A DNA stretch of 64,000 nt from contig OZ240668.1 in NCBI GenBank assembly GCA_965198655.1, positions 1,860,001-1,924,000 on the forward strand, given 5' to 3'. Below the pieces are notes generated by a model. It was not told the DNA's origin, did not search any database, and saw only the letters and a list, made by a program, of their open reading frames with translations. How positions within the stretch are numbered: the stretch's first letter is position 1; each line of letters begins with the position of its first letter. This document shows, piece by piece, positions 1 through 8,356 of the stretch. The stretch comes from Lichenicola sp965198655. GTDB taxonomy: Bacteria > Pseudomonadota > Alphaproteobacteria > Acetobacterales > Acetobacteraceae. The translations under genes and the position numbers were made by a program.

Positions 1-1
1 G

Positions 2-319
2 AAGCTGCTGCCCGCGGTCCGGGCGGCGCACGAGGTGTGGAACCACCGGGTCCCGACCGGCGCGCTGAACCGCTGGTTCGAGGGGGCGCTGGAGCGGCAC
101 GCGCCGCCCCTGGTCGAGGGGCGCCGGCTGAAGCTGCGCTACATGACCCAGGCCAAGGCGCGCCCGCCGACCTTCATCCTGTTCGGCACACGCGCCGAGC
201 TGCTGCCGGAGGACTACCAGCGCTACCTGGTCAACGGGCTGCGGGAAACCTTCAACATGCCCGGCACACCGATCCGGCTGCTGCTGCGCGGGACCAGGAA
301 CCCCTTCGCGGAAGGCTGA
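2..319 (+). CDS. der: GTPase Der (EngA), C-terminal part
   Basis: The window opens inside this gene; 105 codons are visible and the start lies upstream. Der is a double-GTPase-domain protein needed for 50S ribosomal subunit assembly. Only the C-terminal KH-like domain is seen, with the typical stretches NRWFEGALERH, KLRYMTQAKARPPTF and the closing FNMPGTPIRLLLR, which match the end of Der proteins. Both GTPase domains must lie before base 1. The frame is open from base 2 and stops with TGA at 317-319. Identification rests on these conserved C-terminal motifs only, but they are distinctive. Confidence 0.93.
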   Translation, partial: KLLPAVRAAHEVWNHRVPTGALNRWFEGALERHAPPLVEGRRLKLRYMTQAKARPPTFILFGTRAELLPEDYQRYLVNGLRETFNMPGTPIRLLLRGTRNPFAEG

Positions 320-394
320 CCAGCGCCGGCCCCGGTGTTGCCGGGACCGTCGTCACCGCGTCCGCGAGTCGCCTGGCCCCGGCAGGATCGTCGT

Positions 395-574
395 CTACTC
401 CGGATGGGAGACCGTCGGCTGGTCGGACTGGGCGTCCGGCGCCGCGTCCGACGGCTCCGCCTCCCCGCCGCCGGCGCGGGCGGCCTGCTTCTCGCGCGCC
501 TTGGCTTCCTTCTTCGCCGCCTTGGCGCGGTCGCGCTCGGCCTTCTGGAAGTTGTAGTTCACCTTGTAGGCCAT
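395..574 (-). CDS. Small Lys/Ala-rich conserved hypothetical protein
   Basis: A 59-codon gene on the minus strand, preceded by a good ribosome-binding site (AAAGGAA, 6 bases before the ATG). The product starts MAYKVNYNFQKAERDRAK and continues with a run of Lys, Ala, Glu and Arg typical of a charged helix or coiled coil, then an acidic, Pro/Ser-rich tail. Short proteins with this 'YxFxxQKAERDRAKAxKK' start are common in alphaproteobacteria, but I know of no assigned function. No signal peptide or membrane segment is visible. It converges with der and lies about 100 bases downstream of kup in the same orientation. Confidence 0.7.
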   Translation of the reverse strand: MAYKVNYNFQKAERDRAKAAKKEAKAREKQAARAGGGEAEPSDAAPDAQSDQPTVSHPE

Positions 575-676
575 GATGTTCCTTTCTCGTCTGCCGACGA
601 TCGTCTGGCGGACAAACTACCCCAGCATCCGGTCCCCGTCAGCCCTCGGGTCAGCCAGTGGCTCGGGCCTGGCGGG

Positions 677-2632
677 TCAGAGCGCAATCTGGCGGCCGAT
701 CTGCACGTAGCGGTCTGCCGGCAGGTCGAAGCGGTCCACCAGGTGAACCGCGTTGCGATACATGACCCCGAACACCCGCCTGCGCCAGCCGGCGAGGCGG
801 GGCTGGGACGACGCCTGGCCTTCTCCGTCCCGCCTGGATCGCACCACCTCGTCGCGGCCGCCGACGAACACCGCTTCCTGCGGCACCACCGGGCAGCCAT
901 GATGCGTCGCCTCCGACAGCGTCGTCTGCAGCAGCGGGATCTCGACGAAGCCGTAGCGGGCGATCACGTGCCAGACCCCGCCGTCGTGGCGCTGCAGCGT
1001 GATCCGCTGCTTCGGCTCCACGCGCGGCACCTGCTCGAACGCCACCGTCAGGGTGACCACGTTCTCCTGCAACGCGCCGAACTGGTCGACATGCCCGACC
1101 ATGATCGGCGGGATCGGCTCATGCAGCGCGGTGAGGAACACCGCGGTGCCGGGAACGCGGGGCACGTTGCCATTGGCGAGCCGTGCCAGGAAGCGCTCCG
1201 GCGCCACCACGTGCTCGGCACTCGACGCGCGCAGCGCCGCCACGCCCTTCCGCCAGGTGCTCATGATGGCGAACATCACGGCACCGGCCAGCAACGGGAC
1301 GAACCCGCCCTCGGCGATCTTGAGCAGGTTGGCGCAGAAGAAGCCGAGGTCGATGGTGAGGAACACCATTGCCGGCGGCAGCGCCGCGGCCACGCTCCAG
1401 CGCGCGACGTGGCGCAGGTAGGAGTAGAGCAGGGCGGTGGTCAGCAGCATGGTGGTCGAGACCGCCATGCCGTAGGCCCCGGCCAGCCGGGCGGAGCTGC
1501 CGAATGCGACCGTCAGCCCCACCGTGAACGCCATCATCACCCAGTTCACCACCGGCACGTAGATCTGTCCGTACTCGCGGTCGGAGGTCTGCCGGATGTT
1601 GAGGCCGGGGAACCAGCCGAGCTGGATCGCCTGCCGGGTCATGGAGAACACGCCGGTGATGATCGCCTGGCTGGCGATGATGGTGGCGCAGGTGGCGAGT
1701 CCCACCATCGGCCAGATCGCGGCGTGGAAGATCGGCGGCGGGATGATGCCGTAGAACGGGTTGTCCGGCAGCTTGGCCAGCCCGATCAGGCTCGCCGACT
1801 GCCCGGCGTAGCAGAGCAGCAGCGCCGGCAGCACGATCAGGTACCAGGACATGCGGATCGGCAGCCGGCCGATATGCCCCATGTCGGCATACAGCGCCTC
1901 GGCGCCGGTGAGGGCGAGGAAGACGCCGCCCAGCACGGCGAGGCTCTTCCAGTGGCCGCCCGCCAGGTAGCGGATGCCGTGGCGCGGGTCGACCGCCGCG
2001 ATCACCTCGGGATGACGCAGCGTGGCGATCAGGCCCAGCGTGCCGATGACCAGGAACCAGAGCAGCATGACCGGCCCGAACAGGGTGCCGATCCGCGCCG
2101 TGCCGACCGGCTGCAGCGCGAACAGCCCGAGCAGCACGACCACCGCCGCCGGCAGCACCCAGTGCGACAGCGCGGGTGTGGCGACCTTCACCCCCTCGAT
2201 CGCGCTGAGCACCGAGATCGCCGGTGTCAGGATGCCGTCGCCGTAGAGCAGGGCGCCGCCGAACAGCCCCAGCGTCAGCAGCACGGCGGTGACGCGGGCA
2301 CTCCGGTTGGGCCGGCTGGCGGTATCCCCGTCATCCTCCGCGACGGTGCCGGTGACCAGGGCGGTCAGCGCCAGGATGCCGCCCTCGCCTCGGTTGTCGG
2401 CACGCATGACGAACAGGCAGTACTTGATCGCCACCACCAGGATCAGCGCCCAGACGATCAGCGACAGCACGCCCAGCACGGACTCGGTCGAGAGCGTGCC
2501 GCCGGCGGTCTCCAGCACCGTCTGCATGGTGTAGAGCGGGCTGGTGCCGAGGTCGCCATAGACGATCCCGAGCGCTGCCAGCATGCCTAGGGGAAGCGGC
2601 GGTCGGGCGTCGGCTTGCTGGAAGGAGGGCAT
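677..2632 (-). CDS. kup: Low-affinity potassium transporter Kup
   Basis: KUP/HAK/KT family proton-coupled potassium uptake protein of the inner membrane. The N-terminus carries the family signature GIVYGDLGTSPLYT, followed by about twelve hydrophobic segments, for example around GDGILTPAISVLSAIEG and the conserved GAEALYADMGHIG, and a cytoplasmic C-terminal domain of about 180 residues. An open frame extends upstream to 2665. I chose the ATG at 2632 because AAAGGA lies at a proper distance before it and because this gives a normal-length N-terminus (651 residues). ATG at 2638 is an alternative. The gene stands alone; no partner or regulator is adjacent. Confidence 0.95.
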   Translation of the reverse strand: MPSFQQADARPPLPLGMLAALGIVYGDLGTSPLYTMQTVLETAGGTLSTESVLGVLSLIVWALILVVAIKYCLFVMRADNRGEGGILALTALVTGTVAEDDGDTASRPNRSARVTAVLLTLGLFGGALLYGDGILTPAISVLSAIEGVKVATPALSHWVLPAAVVVLLGLFALQPVGTARIGTLFGPVMLLWFLVIGTLGLIATLRHPEVIAAVDPRHGIRYLAGGHWKSLAVLGGVFLALTGAEALYADMGHIGRLPIRMSWYLIVLPALLLCYAGQSASLIGLAKLPDNPFYGIIPPPIFHAAIWPMVGLATCATIIASQAIITGVFSMTRQAIQLGWFPGLNIRQTSDREYGQIYVPVVNWVMMAFTVGLTVAFGSSARLAGAYGMAVSTTMLLTTALLYSYLRHVARWSVAAALPPAMVFLTIDLGFFCANLLKIAEGGFVPLLAGAVMFAIMSTWRKGVAALRASSAEHVVAPERFLARLANGNVPRVPGTAVFLTALHEPIPPIMVGHVDQFGALQENVVTLTVAFEQVPRVEPKQRITLQRHDGGVWHVIARYGFVEIPLLQTTLSEATHHGCPVVPQEAVFVGGRDEVVRSRRDGEGQASSQPRLAGWRRRVFGVMYRNAVHLVDRFDLPADRYVQIGRQIAL

Positions 2633-2735
2633 CGTCATCCTTTGCGTCGAGCGGCGGCGGATCATCGGGCCGGAACGGGCCGGGGACCAGGGGTGGCGGG
2701 GATGGGATGACCTGCCGTCCCGCGTGCGTCACCCG

Positions 2736-3173
2736 TCACTGCAGCAGCAGGACCGCCCAGGCGGCGAAAAAGATCAACGGCAGGAGCAGCGGCGCCGCGA
2801 GCCCGAGCGCGTGCGTCAGCGCGCTGCCCGGCAAGGGCGGCCTCGACGCATCCGCCCGGTGCCGCCTCTTCCTCAATGCACGGCGCAGCAGGAGCGTCAC
2901 GCGTAGGCCCGCCAGCAGACCCAGATAGATCAACCCGCTGGTGGCGAGCCCAAGCTCCGGCACAATGCGCAGCATCTCGCCTTGCCGTTCGGCGACGAAC
3001 GGGTTCCGGGCCAAGGGCAGGCCGTTCAGCATGATGGCGTAGGCCGTGAACAGGAACGACTGCGATGCGACCAGCCAGGACAGGCGGTTGATCGTCAGGC
3101 CGTCCTCATGCTCGAGCTGCCGGATGATGGCGTCGCCATAGCCGGGATCGGCGCCCGCCGGATCGCTGTCCAT
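2736..3173 (-). CDS. Small membrane protein of unknown function
   Basis: About 145 residues from the ATG at 3173; the frame stays open upstream to 3278, but that extension looks non-coding. The visible product has a short acidic N-terminus, a weakly hydrophobic stretch (SQSFLFTAYAIML), a clear membrane segment (GLIYLGLLAGLRVTLLL), a basic cytoplasmic-looking patch (RRALRKRRHR) and a strongly hydrophobic C-terminus. The phrase EDGLTINRLSWLVASQSFLF is typical of small bacterial integral membrane proteins without assigned function. It lies between kup and the divergent ffh. The ribosome-binding site at 3173 is weak, so the start is uncertain. Confidence 0.6.
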   Translation of the reverse strand: MDSDPAGADPGYGDAIIRQLEHEDGLTINRLSWLVASQSFLFTAYAIMLNGLPLARNPFVAERQGEMLRIVPELGLATSGLIYLGLLAGLRVTLLLRRALRKRRHRADASRPPLPGSALTHALGLAAPLLLPLIFFAAWAVLLLQ

Positions 3174-3340
3174 CCGTCGCTCGGGCGCCGTCGGCCCGGG
3201 CGCGTCAAGGCCGCAGCCAGGGCAAGGCAGGGGATCCGAATTGACAGCCCGGACGGCCAGGTCTAGGCACCACGGCAATCAGACACGCCGCTTCGCGAAG
3301 GCTCGCGCAGCGGCGCCTGCTCGTTTGGGATGGCTCCATC

Positions 3341-4732
3341 GTGTTCGACGCTCTGTCAGGCAGGCTCACCGGGGTGTTCGACCGCCTGCGCACGCGCGGC
3401 GTGCTGTCGGAGGCCGACGTCGTCGAGGCGATGCGCGAGGTCCGGCTGGCGATGTTGGACGCCGACGTGGCGCTGCCGGTGGTCAAGGAGTTCACCGCCC
3501 GGGTGCGCGAGCGCGCGGTCGGGCAGGAGGTGCTGGACAGCATCTCGCCCGGCCAGGCGGTGGCCAAGATCGTCAACGACGTGCTGATCTACCAGCTCGG
3601 CGGCGCCGGCGCGGTGCCGCTGAACCTCAACGCCGCCGCACCGGTGCCGATCCTGATGGTGGGCCTCCAGGGATCGGGCAAGACCACCACCTCGGGTAAG
3701 ATCGCGCTGCGGCTTCAGACGCGCGAGCGCCGGCGGGTGCTGCTGGCCAGCCTCGACACCCAGCGCCCCGCGGCGCAGCTCCAGTTGCAGCAGTTGGCGG
3801 CGCAGGCGCGGGTGGGGTCGCTGCCGATCGTCCCGGGGGAGCAGCCGGTGCAGATCGCTAGGCGGGCGATGGAGACCGGGCGGCGCGAGGGCTACGACGT
3901 CGTCATCCTCGACACCGCCGGCCGGTTGTCGATCGACGAGGCGCTGATGGACGAGGTGCGGGAGATACGCGCCGCCACCAGTCCGGCGGAAACGCTGCTG
4001 GTGGTCGACGCGATGACCGGCCAGGACGCGGTCAACACCGCCCGCGCGTTCAACGAGGCGGTCGGCGTCACCGGCATCGTCATGACCCGGATGGACGGCG
4101 ACGCACGCGGCGGTGCCGCGCTGTCGATGCGCCACATCACGGGTGCGCCGATCAAGCTGACCGGCTCGGGCGAGAAGCTCGACGCGCTGGAGGACTTCCA
4201 TCCCGAGCGCGTCGCCGGCCGCATCCTCGGCCTCGGCGACCTGGCTGGGCTGGTGGAAAAGGCGTCGGAGACGCTGGACCAGGAGGAAACCGAGAAGCTC
4301 GCGCTCAAGATGATGCGCGGCAAGTTCGACCTGGACGACTACGCGTCGCAGATCAAGCAGATCAACAAGCTGGGCTCGATCGGCGGCATCCTCGACATGC
4401 TGCCCGGCATGGGCAAGCTCAAGGACCAGCTCGGCGACAAGGACCTCGACACCTCCATCCTGAAGCGCCACACCGCGATCATCTCCTCGATGACCAAGGC
4501 GGAGCGGCGGACTCCTGAGATCATCAAGGCGTCGCGCAAGAAGCGGATTGCCGCAGGATCAGGGTCTTCAGTGCAGGAGGTGAACCGCCTGCTGAAGCAG
4601 TTCGACGACATGTCGACCATGATGAAGCGGATCAACAAGTTGGGCGCCAAGGGCCTGATGCGGCACGGGCTGTCCGCCTTGATGCCGCAGGGGCGGCCGC
4701 CGGGTGGCGGGCCGCCGCATCGGCCGCATTAG
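3341..4732 (+). CDS. ffh: Signal recognition particle GTPase Ffh
   Basis: Ffh binds 4.5S RNA and signal sequences and delivers ribosome-nascent chains to FtsY at the membrane. The order is an N domain (FDALSGRLTGVFDRL..., ADVALPVVKEF), a G domain with P-loop GLQGSGKTT (about residue 108), DTAGR (about 191) and TRMDGDARGG (about 247), then a Met-rich M domain with RIAAGSGSSVQEVNRLLKQF, the RNA-binding segment. The length, 463 residues, is normal. The start is GTG, matching the conserved 'MFD' N-terminus of the family. It heads the ffh-rpsP-rimM-trmD-rplS cluster, the usual proteobacterial arrangement. Confidence 0.97.
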   Translation: MFDALSGRLTGVFDRLRTRGVLSEADVVEAMREVRLAMLDADVALPVVKEFTARVRERAVGQEVLDSISPGQAVAKIVNDVLIYQLGGAGAVPLNLNAAAPVPILMVGLQGSGKTTTSGKIALRLQTRERRRVLLASLDTQRPAAQLQLQQLAAQARVGSLPIVPGEQPVQIARRAMETGRREGYDVVILDTAGRLSIDEALMDEVREIRAATSPAETLLVVDAMTGQDAVNTARAFNEAVGVTGIVMTRMDGDARGGAALSMRHITGAPIKLTGSGEKLDALEDFHPERVAGRILGLGDLAGLVEKASETLDQEETEKLALKMMRGKFDLDDYASQIKQINKLGSIGGILDMLPGMGKLKDQLGDKDLDTSILKRHTAIISSMTKAERRTPEIIKASRKKRIAAGSGSSVQEVNRLLKQFDDMSTMMKRINKLGAKGLMRHGLSALMPQGRPPGGGPPHRPH

Positions 4733-4766
4733 TTCAATATCAAAGCACTAGAACAGGAATCTCAGG

Positions 4767-5105
4767 ATGAGCCTCAAGATCCGTCTCGCTCGGGCCGGCG
4801 CCAAGAAGCGGCCGTACTACCACATCGTGGTGGCGGACAGCCGCTCCCCGCGCGACGGCCGCTTCATCGAGAAGGTGGGCAGCTACAACCCGATGCTGCC
4901 GGCCGAGCACGACGACCGCGTGCGCCTGTCCGGCGAGCGCATCCTGCACTGGATGAGCCAGGGGGCGCTGCCGACCGATCGGGTCGCGCGCTTCCTCGGC
5001 CACGCCGGGCTGACCGCGATGCCGGCCTATCGCGAGCAGCCGAAGCAGTCGGCGCCGAAGAAGAAGGCGCAGGAGCGGGCGGCGGCCAACGCCGCCAGCG
5101 CCTGA
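4767..5105 (+). CDS. rpsP: 30S ribosomal protein S16
   Basis: A 112-residue small-subunit protein. The N-terminus MSLKIRLARAGAKKRPYYHI and the motif GRFIEKVGSYNP are diagnostic for S16. The C-terminus has a Lys/Ala-rich extension (KKKAQERAAANAASA), as in many alphaproteobacteria. An AGGAATCTCAGG segment upstream supplies the ribosome-binding site. It lies 34 bases after ffh and 10 bases before rimM, so it is very probably cotranscribed with them. Confidence 0.97.
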   Translation: MSLKIRLARAGAKKRPYYHIVVADSRSPRDGRFIEKVGSYNPMLPAEHDDRVRLSGERILHWMSQGALPTDRVARFLGHAGLTAMPAYREQPKQSAPKKKAQERAAANAASA

Positions 5106-5115
5106 AACGGGGACG

Positions 5116-5667
5116 ATGGAGCAGCGGCGCATCCTGATGGGCGTGGTGGGACGGCCGCACGGCGTGCGCGGGCTGGTGCGGGTGCACAGCTACGCGGCGG
5201 TGCCAGCCGACCTCGCCGCCTATGGGGCGCTGACCGACGACCGCGGGCGGTGCTGGACCCTGCGCTGGCGCGGCGAGGGGATCGCCGAGCTGAGCGACGG
5301 GAGCGGACAAGCGCTGCGCGATCGCGAAGAGGCGGCGCAACTGGTGAACCGGCAACTGTTCGTCGACCGCGACCGGCTGCCGGAGCCCGACGAGAACGAG
5401 TTCTACCTGGCCGACCTGGTCGGGCTGCGTGCGGTCGAGTGCTGCGACAGCGGGGAGCGGCCGGTCGGCAGCGTGCTGGCGGTGCACGATTACGGCGCCG
5501 GGCCGATCCTGGAGCTGGGCGGGCAGGGAAGAAGCGTGCTGCTGCCGTTCAACCGCGCCTGCGTGCCGGAGGTGCAGGTTGCGGCCGGGCGGATCGTGGT
5601 GGCGATGCCGGACGAGATCGAGGTGCCGGACGGGGTGCGCGACGCGCCGGCGAGGGCGGCGTCGTGA
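5116..5667 (+). CDS. rimM: Ribosome maturation factor RimM
   Basis: RimM binds S19 and helps mature the 30S head. The N-terminal RimM domain starts ILMGVVGRPHGVRGLVRVHS, and a C-terminal PRC-barrel domain includes EFYLADLVGLRA and GPILELGGQ...LLPFN. The length, 183 residues, is normal. It follows rpsP by 10 bases and its stop overlaps the GTG start of trmD by 4 bases (GTGA), indicating translational coupling within the ribosome-maturation operon. Confidence 0.95.
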   Translation: MEQRRILMGVVGRPHGVRGLVRVHSYAAVPADLAAYGALTDDRGRCWTLRWRGEGIAELSDGSGQALRDREEAAQLVNRQLFVDRDRLPEPDENEFYLADLVGLRAVECCDSGERPVGSVLAVHDYGAGPILELGGQGRSVLLPFNRACVPEVQVAAGRIVVAMPDEIEVPDGVRDAPARAAS

Positions 5668-6377
5668 GCTGGCGGGCGAGCGTCCTCACCCTGTTCCCGG
5701 AGATGTTTCCCGGGCCGCTCGGGCACTCGCTGGCGGGGCGGGCGCTGGGCGAGGAGGTGTGGTCCCTGCGCACGCACGACCTGCGCGCGCACGGGCTCGG
5801 CCGGCACCGGACCGTGGACGACACGCCGTTCGGCGGCGGGGCCGGCATGGTGATGCGGCCGGACGTGGTGGACGCGGCGATCGCGGAGGCGGGGGACGCG
5901 GCGCTGCCGCTGGTCTACCTGACGCCGCGCGGGCGGCCGTTGCGTCAGGCGGACGTGCGCCGGCTGGCGTCCGGTCCGGGCGTGACGGTGCTGTGCGGCC
6001 GCTACGAGGGGGTGGACGAGCGGGTGCTGGAAGTGCGCGCGGCCGACCAGCTCAGCGTCGGCGACTACGTGCTGTCCGGCGGCGAGGTGGCCGCCCTTGT
6101 GCTGCTCGACGCGTGCGTCCGGCTGTTGCCGGGCGTGATGGGCTCGGAGGACAGCGCGGTCGAGGAAAGCTTCTCGAACGGGCTGCTGGAATACCCGCAC
6201 TACACCCGGCCGGCGGAGTGGCAGGGGCGTCAGGTGCCGCCGGTGCTGCTATCCGGCCACCATGCCGCCATCGCCGCCTGGCGCGAGGCGCAGGCCGGGG
6301 AGGCGACCCGCTTGCGCCGGCCCGACCTTTGGGCCGCCCGTTCGGGGCGGCCCGTCACCGATCCGCTGCCGGCTTGA
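5664..6377 (+). CDS. trmD: tRNA (guanine-N1)-methyltransferase TrmD
   Basis: TrmD methylates G37 of tRNAs using SAM and prevents frameshifting. It has the SPOUT-fold knot motifs LCGRYEGVDERVLE and SVGDYVLSGGEVAALVLLDA, the start VLTLFPEMF, DDTPFGGGAGMVM, and the target-binding segment LLEYPHYTRP. I start it at GTG 5664, overlapping the rimM stop by 4 bases, giving 237 residues. The same frame stays open far upstream, but that part is out of register with rimM and not homologous to TrmD. Confidence 0.96.
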   Translation: MSWRASVLTLFPEMFPGPLGHSLAGRALGEEVWSLRTHDLRAHGLGRHRTVDDTPFGGGAGMVMRPDVVDAAIAEAGDAALPLVYLTPRGRPLRQADVRRLASGPGVTVLCGRYEGVDERVLEVRAADQLSVGDYVLSGGEVAALVLLDACVRLLPGVMGSEDSAVEESFSNGLLEYPHYTRPAEWQGRQVPPVLLSGHHAAIAAWREAQAGEATRLRRPDLWAARSGRPVTDPLPA

Positions 6378-6423
6378 GCCCGGCGGCCGTAAGACCGATC
6401 ATCACCCGAGGGGATCCCCAACC

Positions 6424-6807
6424 ATGAACGTCATCCAGCAATACGAGGCTGAGCAGATCGCCCGCCTCACCGCCGCCCGCGCGGTGCCGCGCTTCGCGCC
6501 TGGCGACACCGTGCGTGTGTCGGTGAAGGTGGTGGAAGGCGAGCGCACGCGCGTGCAGGCCTACGAGGGCGTGGTGATCGCGCGCTCCAACAAGGGGCTG
6601 GGCAGCAACTTCACCGTGCGCAAGATCTCCTACGGCGAGGGCGTCGAGCGCGTGTTCCCGCTCTACGCGCCGACTATTTCGGAGATCTTCGTGGTGCGGC
6701 GCGGCGACGTGCGCCGGGCGAAGCTGTACTACCTGCGCGGGCGTCGCGGGAAGTCGGCGCGCATCGCCGAGAAGGCGCGCGAGATCGCGCCGGCCGCGGC
6801 AGAGTAA
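6424..6807 (+). CDS. rplS: 50S ribosomal protein L19
   Basis: L19 sits at the subunit interface. The product is 127 residues with the family phrases FAPGDTVRVSVKVVEGERTRVQ, SNFTVRKISYGEGVERVFPLY and KLYYLRGRRGKSARI. The ATG at 6424 follows a GAGGGGATCCCC leader. It is the last gene of the ffh-rpsP-rimM-trmD-rplS run. A multi-hairpin repeat begins at its stop codon and probably ends the transcript. Confidence 0.97.
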   Translation: MNVIQQYEAEQIARLTAARAVPRFAPGDTVRVSVKVVEGERTRVQAYEGVVIARSNKGLGSNFTVRKISYGEGVERVFPLYAPTISEIFVVRRGDVRRAKLYYLRGRRGKSARIAEKAREIAPAAAE

Positions 6808-6923
6808 GGCCAGGGGCTTTGCCCCTGGACCCCATGAAGGGCGGAGCCCTTCAGACCCGATTCTTAAAGTAAAGGGGTCTGGGGCCTCCGGCCCCAGCGG
6901 GTCCAGGGCGGAGCCCTGGCCTT
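6806..6923. repeat. Multi-hairpin intergenic repeat, copy 1
   Basis: A GC-rich element made of consecutive stem-loops: CCAGGGGC/GCCCCTGG, AAGGGC/GCCCTT, TGGGGCC/GGCCCCA and CCAGGGC/GCCCTGG, with the whole bounded by AAGGCCAGG and CCTGGCCTT. It starts in the rplS stop codon and ends 20 bases before leuC. The same sequence recurs at 15467, 19381 (inverted), 38340 (inverted) and 49556 (inverted). It probably acts as a transcription terminator or mRNA-stabilising structure. Confidence 0.85.
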
Positions 6924-6943
6924 CCTTACCCAGGGAGACCGCC

Positions 6944-8356
6944 ATGCCGACGTTGTTCGACAAGATCTGGGACGCGCACGTGGTGGACCGGCTCGGCGAC
7001 GGCACGGCGATCCTCTACATCGACCGGCACCTGGTGCACGAGGTGACCAGCCCGCAGGCCTTCGAGGGCCTGCGCCTGGCCGGGCGGCGGCTGCGCCGGC
7101 CGGAGGCGACGATCGCGGTGGTGGACCACAACGTGCCCACCAGCGACCGGTCGTTGCCGATCGCCGAGCCGCAGAGCCGGCTGCAGGTCGAGACGCTGGA
7201 GCGCAACGTCGCCGAGTTCGGGGTGCCCTACGTCCCGCTCGCCTCGCGCGAGCAGGGCATCGTGCACATCATCGGGCCGGAGCAGGGCTTGTCGCTGCCG
7301 GGCATGACCATCGTGTGCGGCGACAGCCACACCTCCACCCACGGCGCGCTGGGGGCGCTCGCGTTCGGCATCGGCACCTCCGAGGTCGAGCACGTGATGG
7401 CGACGCAGACCCTGCTGCAGAAGCCGGCGAAGAACATGCTGGTGTCGGTGGAGGGCACGCTGGCGCCGGGCGTCACGGCGAAGGACGTGATGCTGGCGAT
7501 CATCGGCCGCATCGGCACTGCCGGCGGCACCGGGCACGTGATCGAGTTCGCCGGCTCGGCGATCCGCGGGCTCGACATGGCCGGGCGCATGACGATCTGC
7601 AACATGTCGATCGAGGCCGGCGCGCGGGCGGGGCTGATCGCGCCGGACGACACCACGTTCGCCTATGTCGAGGGGCGGCCGTTCGCGCCGAAGGGCGAAG
7701 CGTTCGCGCAGGCCGTCGCGTATTGGCGCACACTTTCCTCCGATCCGGACGCCCATTACGACGCGGTGGTCGAGCTCGACGCGTCGGAGATCAGCCCGCT
7801 GGTCACCTGGGGCACCAGCCCGGAGGACGTGGTCCCGATCACCGGCACCGTGCCCGATCCTGCCAGCGCCGCGGACGCGGCGCGCGGGGCGCAGATGCAG
7901 CGCATGCTGGACTACATGGGCCTGAGCGCCGGACAGAAGCTGTCCGAGGTGGCGATCGACGCCGTGTTCATCGGGTCCTGCACCAACGGCCGGATCGAGG
8001 ACATGCGGGCGGCGGCGCATGTCGTGGCCGGACGACGGGTGGCCCCCGGCGTGCGCGCCATGGTGGTGCCGGGCTCCGGGCTGGTGAAGTGGCAGGCGGA
8101 GCAGGAAGGCCTCGACCGGGTGTTCCTCGACGCCGGTTTCGAGTGGCGCGAGGCCGGCTGCTCGATGTGCCTCGGCATGAACCCGGACAAGCTGACGCCG
8201 GGACAGCGCTGCGCGTCCACCTCCAACCGCAACTTCGAGGGTCGGCAGGGGCCGGGCGGGCGGACGCACCTCTTGTCGCCGGCGATGGCGGCGGCGGCGG
8301 CGGTGACCGGCCGGCTGACGGACGTGCGCGAGCTGGTCGGGCGGGAGCCGGGGTGA
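6944..8356 (+). CDS. leuC: 3-isopropylmalate dehydratase large subunit
   Basis: LeuC with LeuD isomerises 2-isopropylmalate to 3-isopropylmalate in leucine synthesis. It is an aconitase-family protein of 470 residues. The [4Fe-4S] ligand cysteines are visible at about residues 346 (GSCTNGRIEDMR), 406 and 409 (GCSMCLGMNPD). Other family marks are DHNVPTSDR, GDSHTSTHGA and the FEGRQGPGGRTHL segment near the end. It has an AGGGAGACC ribosome-binding site. Its stop overlaps the leuD start by one base (TGATG), so the two subunits are coupled. Confidence 0.97.
   Translation: MPTLFDKIWDAHVVDRLGDGTAILYIDRHLVHEVTSPQAFEGLRLAGRRLRRPEATIAVVDHNVPTSDRSLPIAEPQSRLQVETLERNVAEFGVPYVPLASREQGIVHIIGPEQGLSLPGMTIVCGDSHTSTHGALGALAFGIGTSEVEHVMATQTLLQKPAKNMLVSVEGTLAPGVTAKDVMLAIIGRIGTAGGTGHVIEFAGSAIRGLDMAGRMTICNMSIEAGARAGLIAPDDTTFAYVEGRPFAPKGEAFAQAVAYWRTLSSDPDAHYDAVVELDASEISPLVTWGTSPEDVVPITGTVPDPASAADAARGAQMQRMLDYMGLSAGQKLSEVAIDAVFIGSCTNGRIEDMRAAAHVVAGRRVAPGVRAMVVPGSGLVKWQAEQEGLDRVFLDAGFEWREAGCSMCLGMNPDKLTPGQRCASTSNRNFEGRQGPGGRTHLLSPAMAAAAAVTGRLTDVRELVGREPG

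Noticed and set aside
335..2590. A 751-codon open frame on the plus strand across kup
   Set aside because: It is antisense to kup, rich in His, Arg, Gln and Gly as expected from the complement of a high-GC gene, and has no start signal or family motif.
3356..4471. Long minus-strand frame inside ffh
   Set aside because: Antisense to a well-supported gene, with the composition typical of third-position GC bias; no motif.
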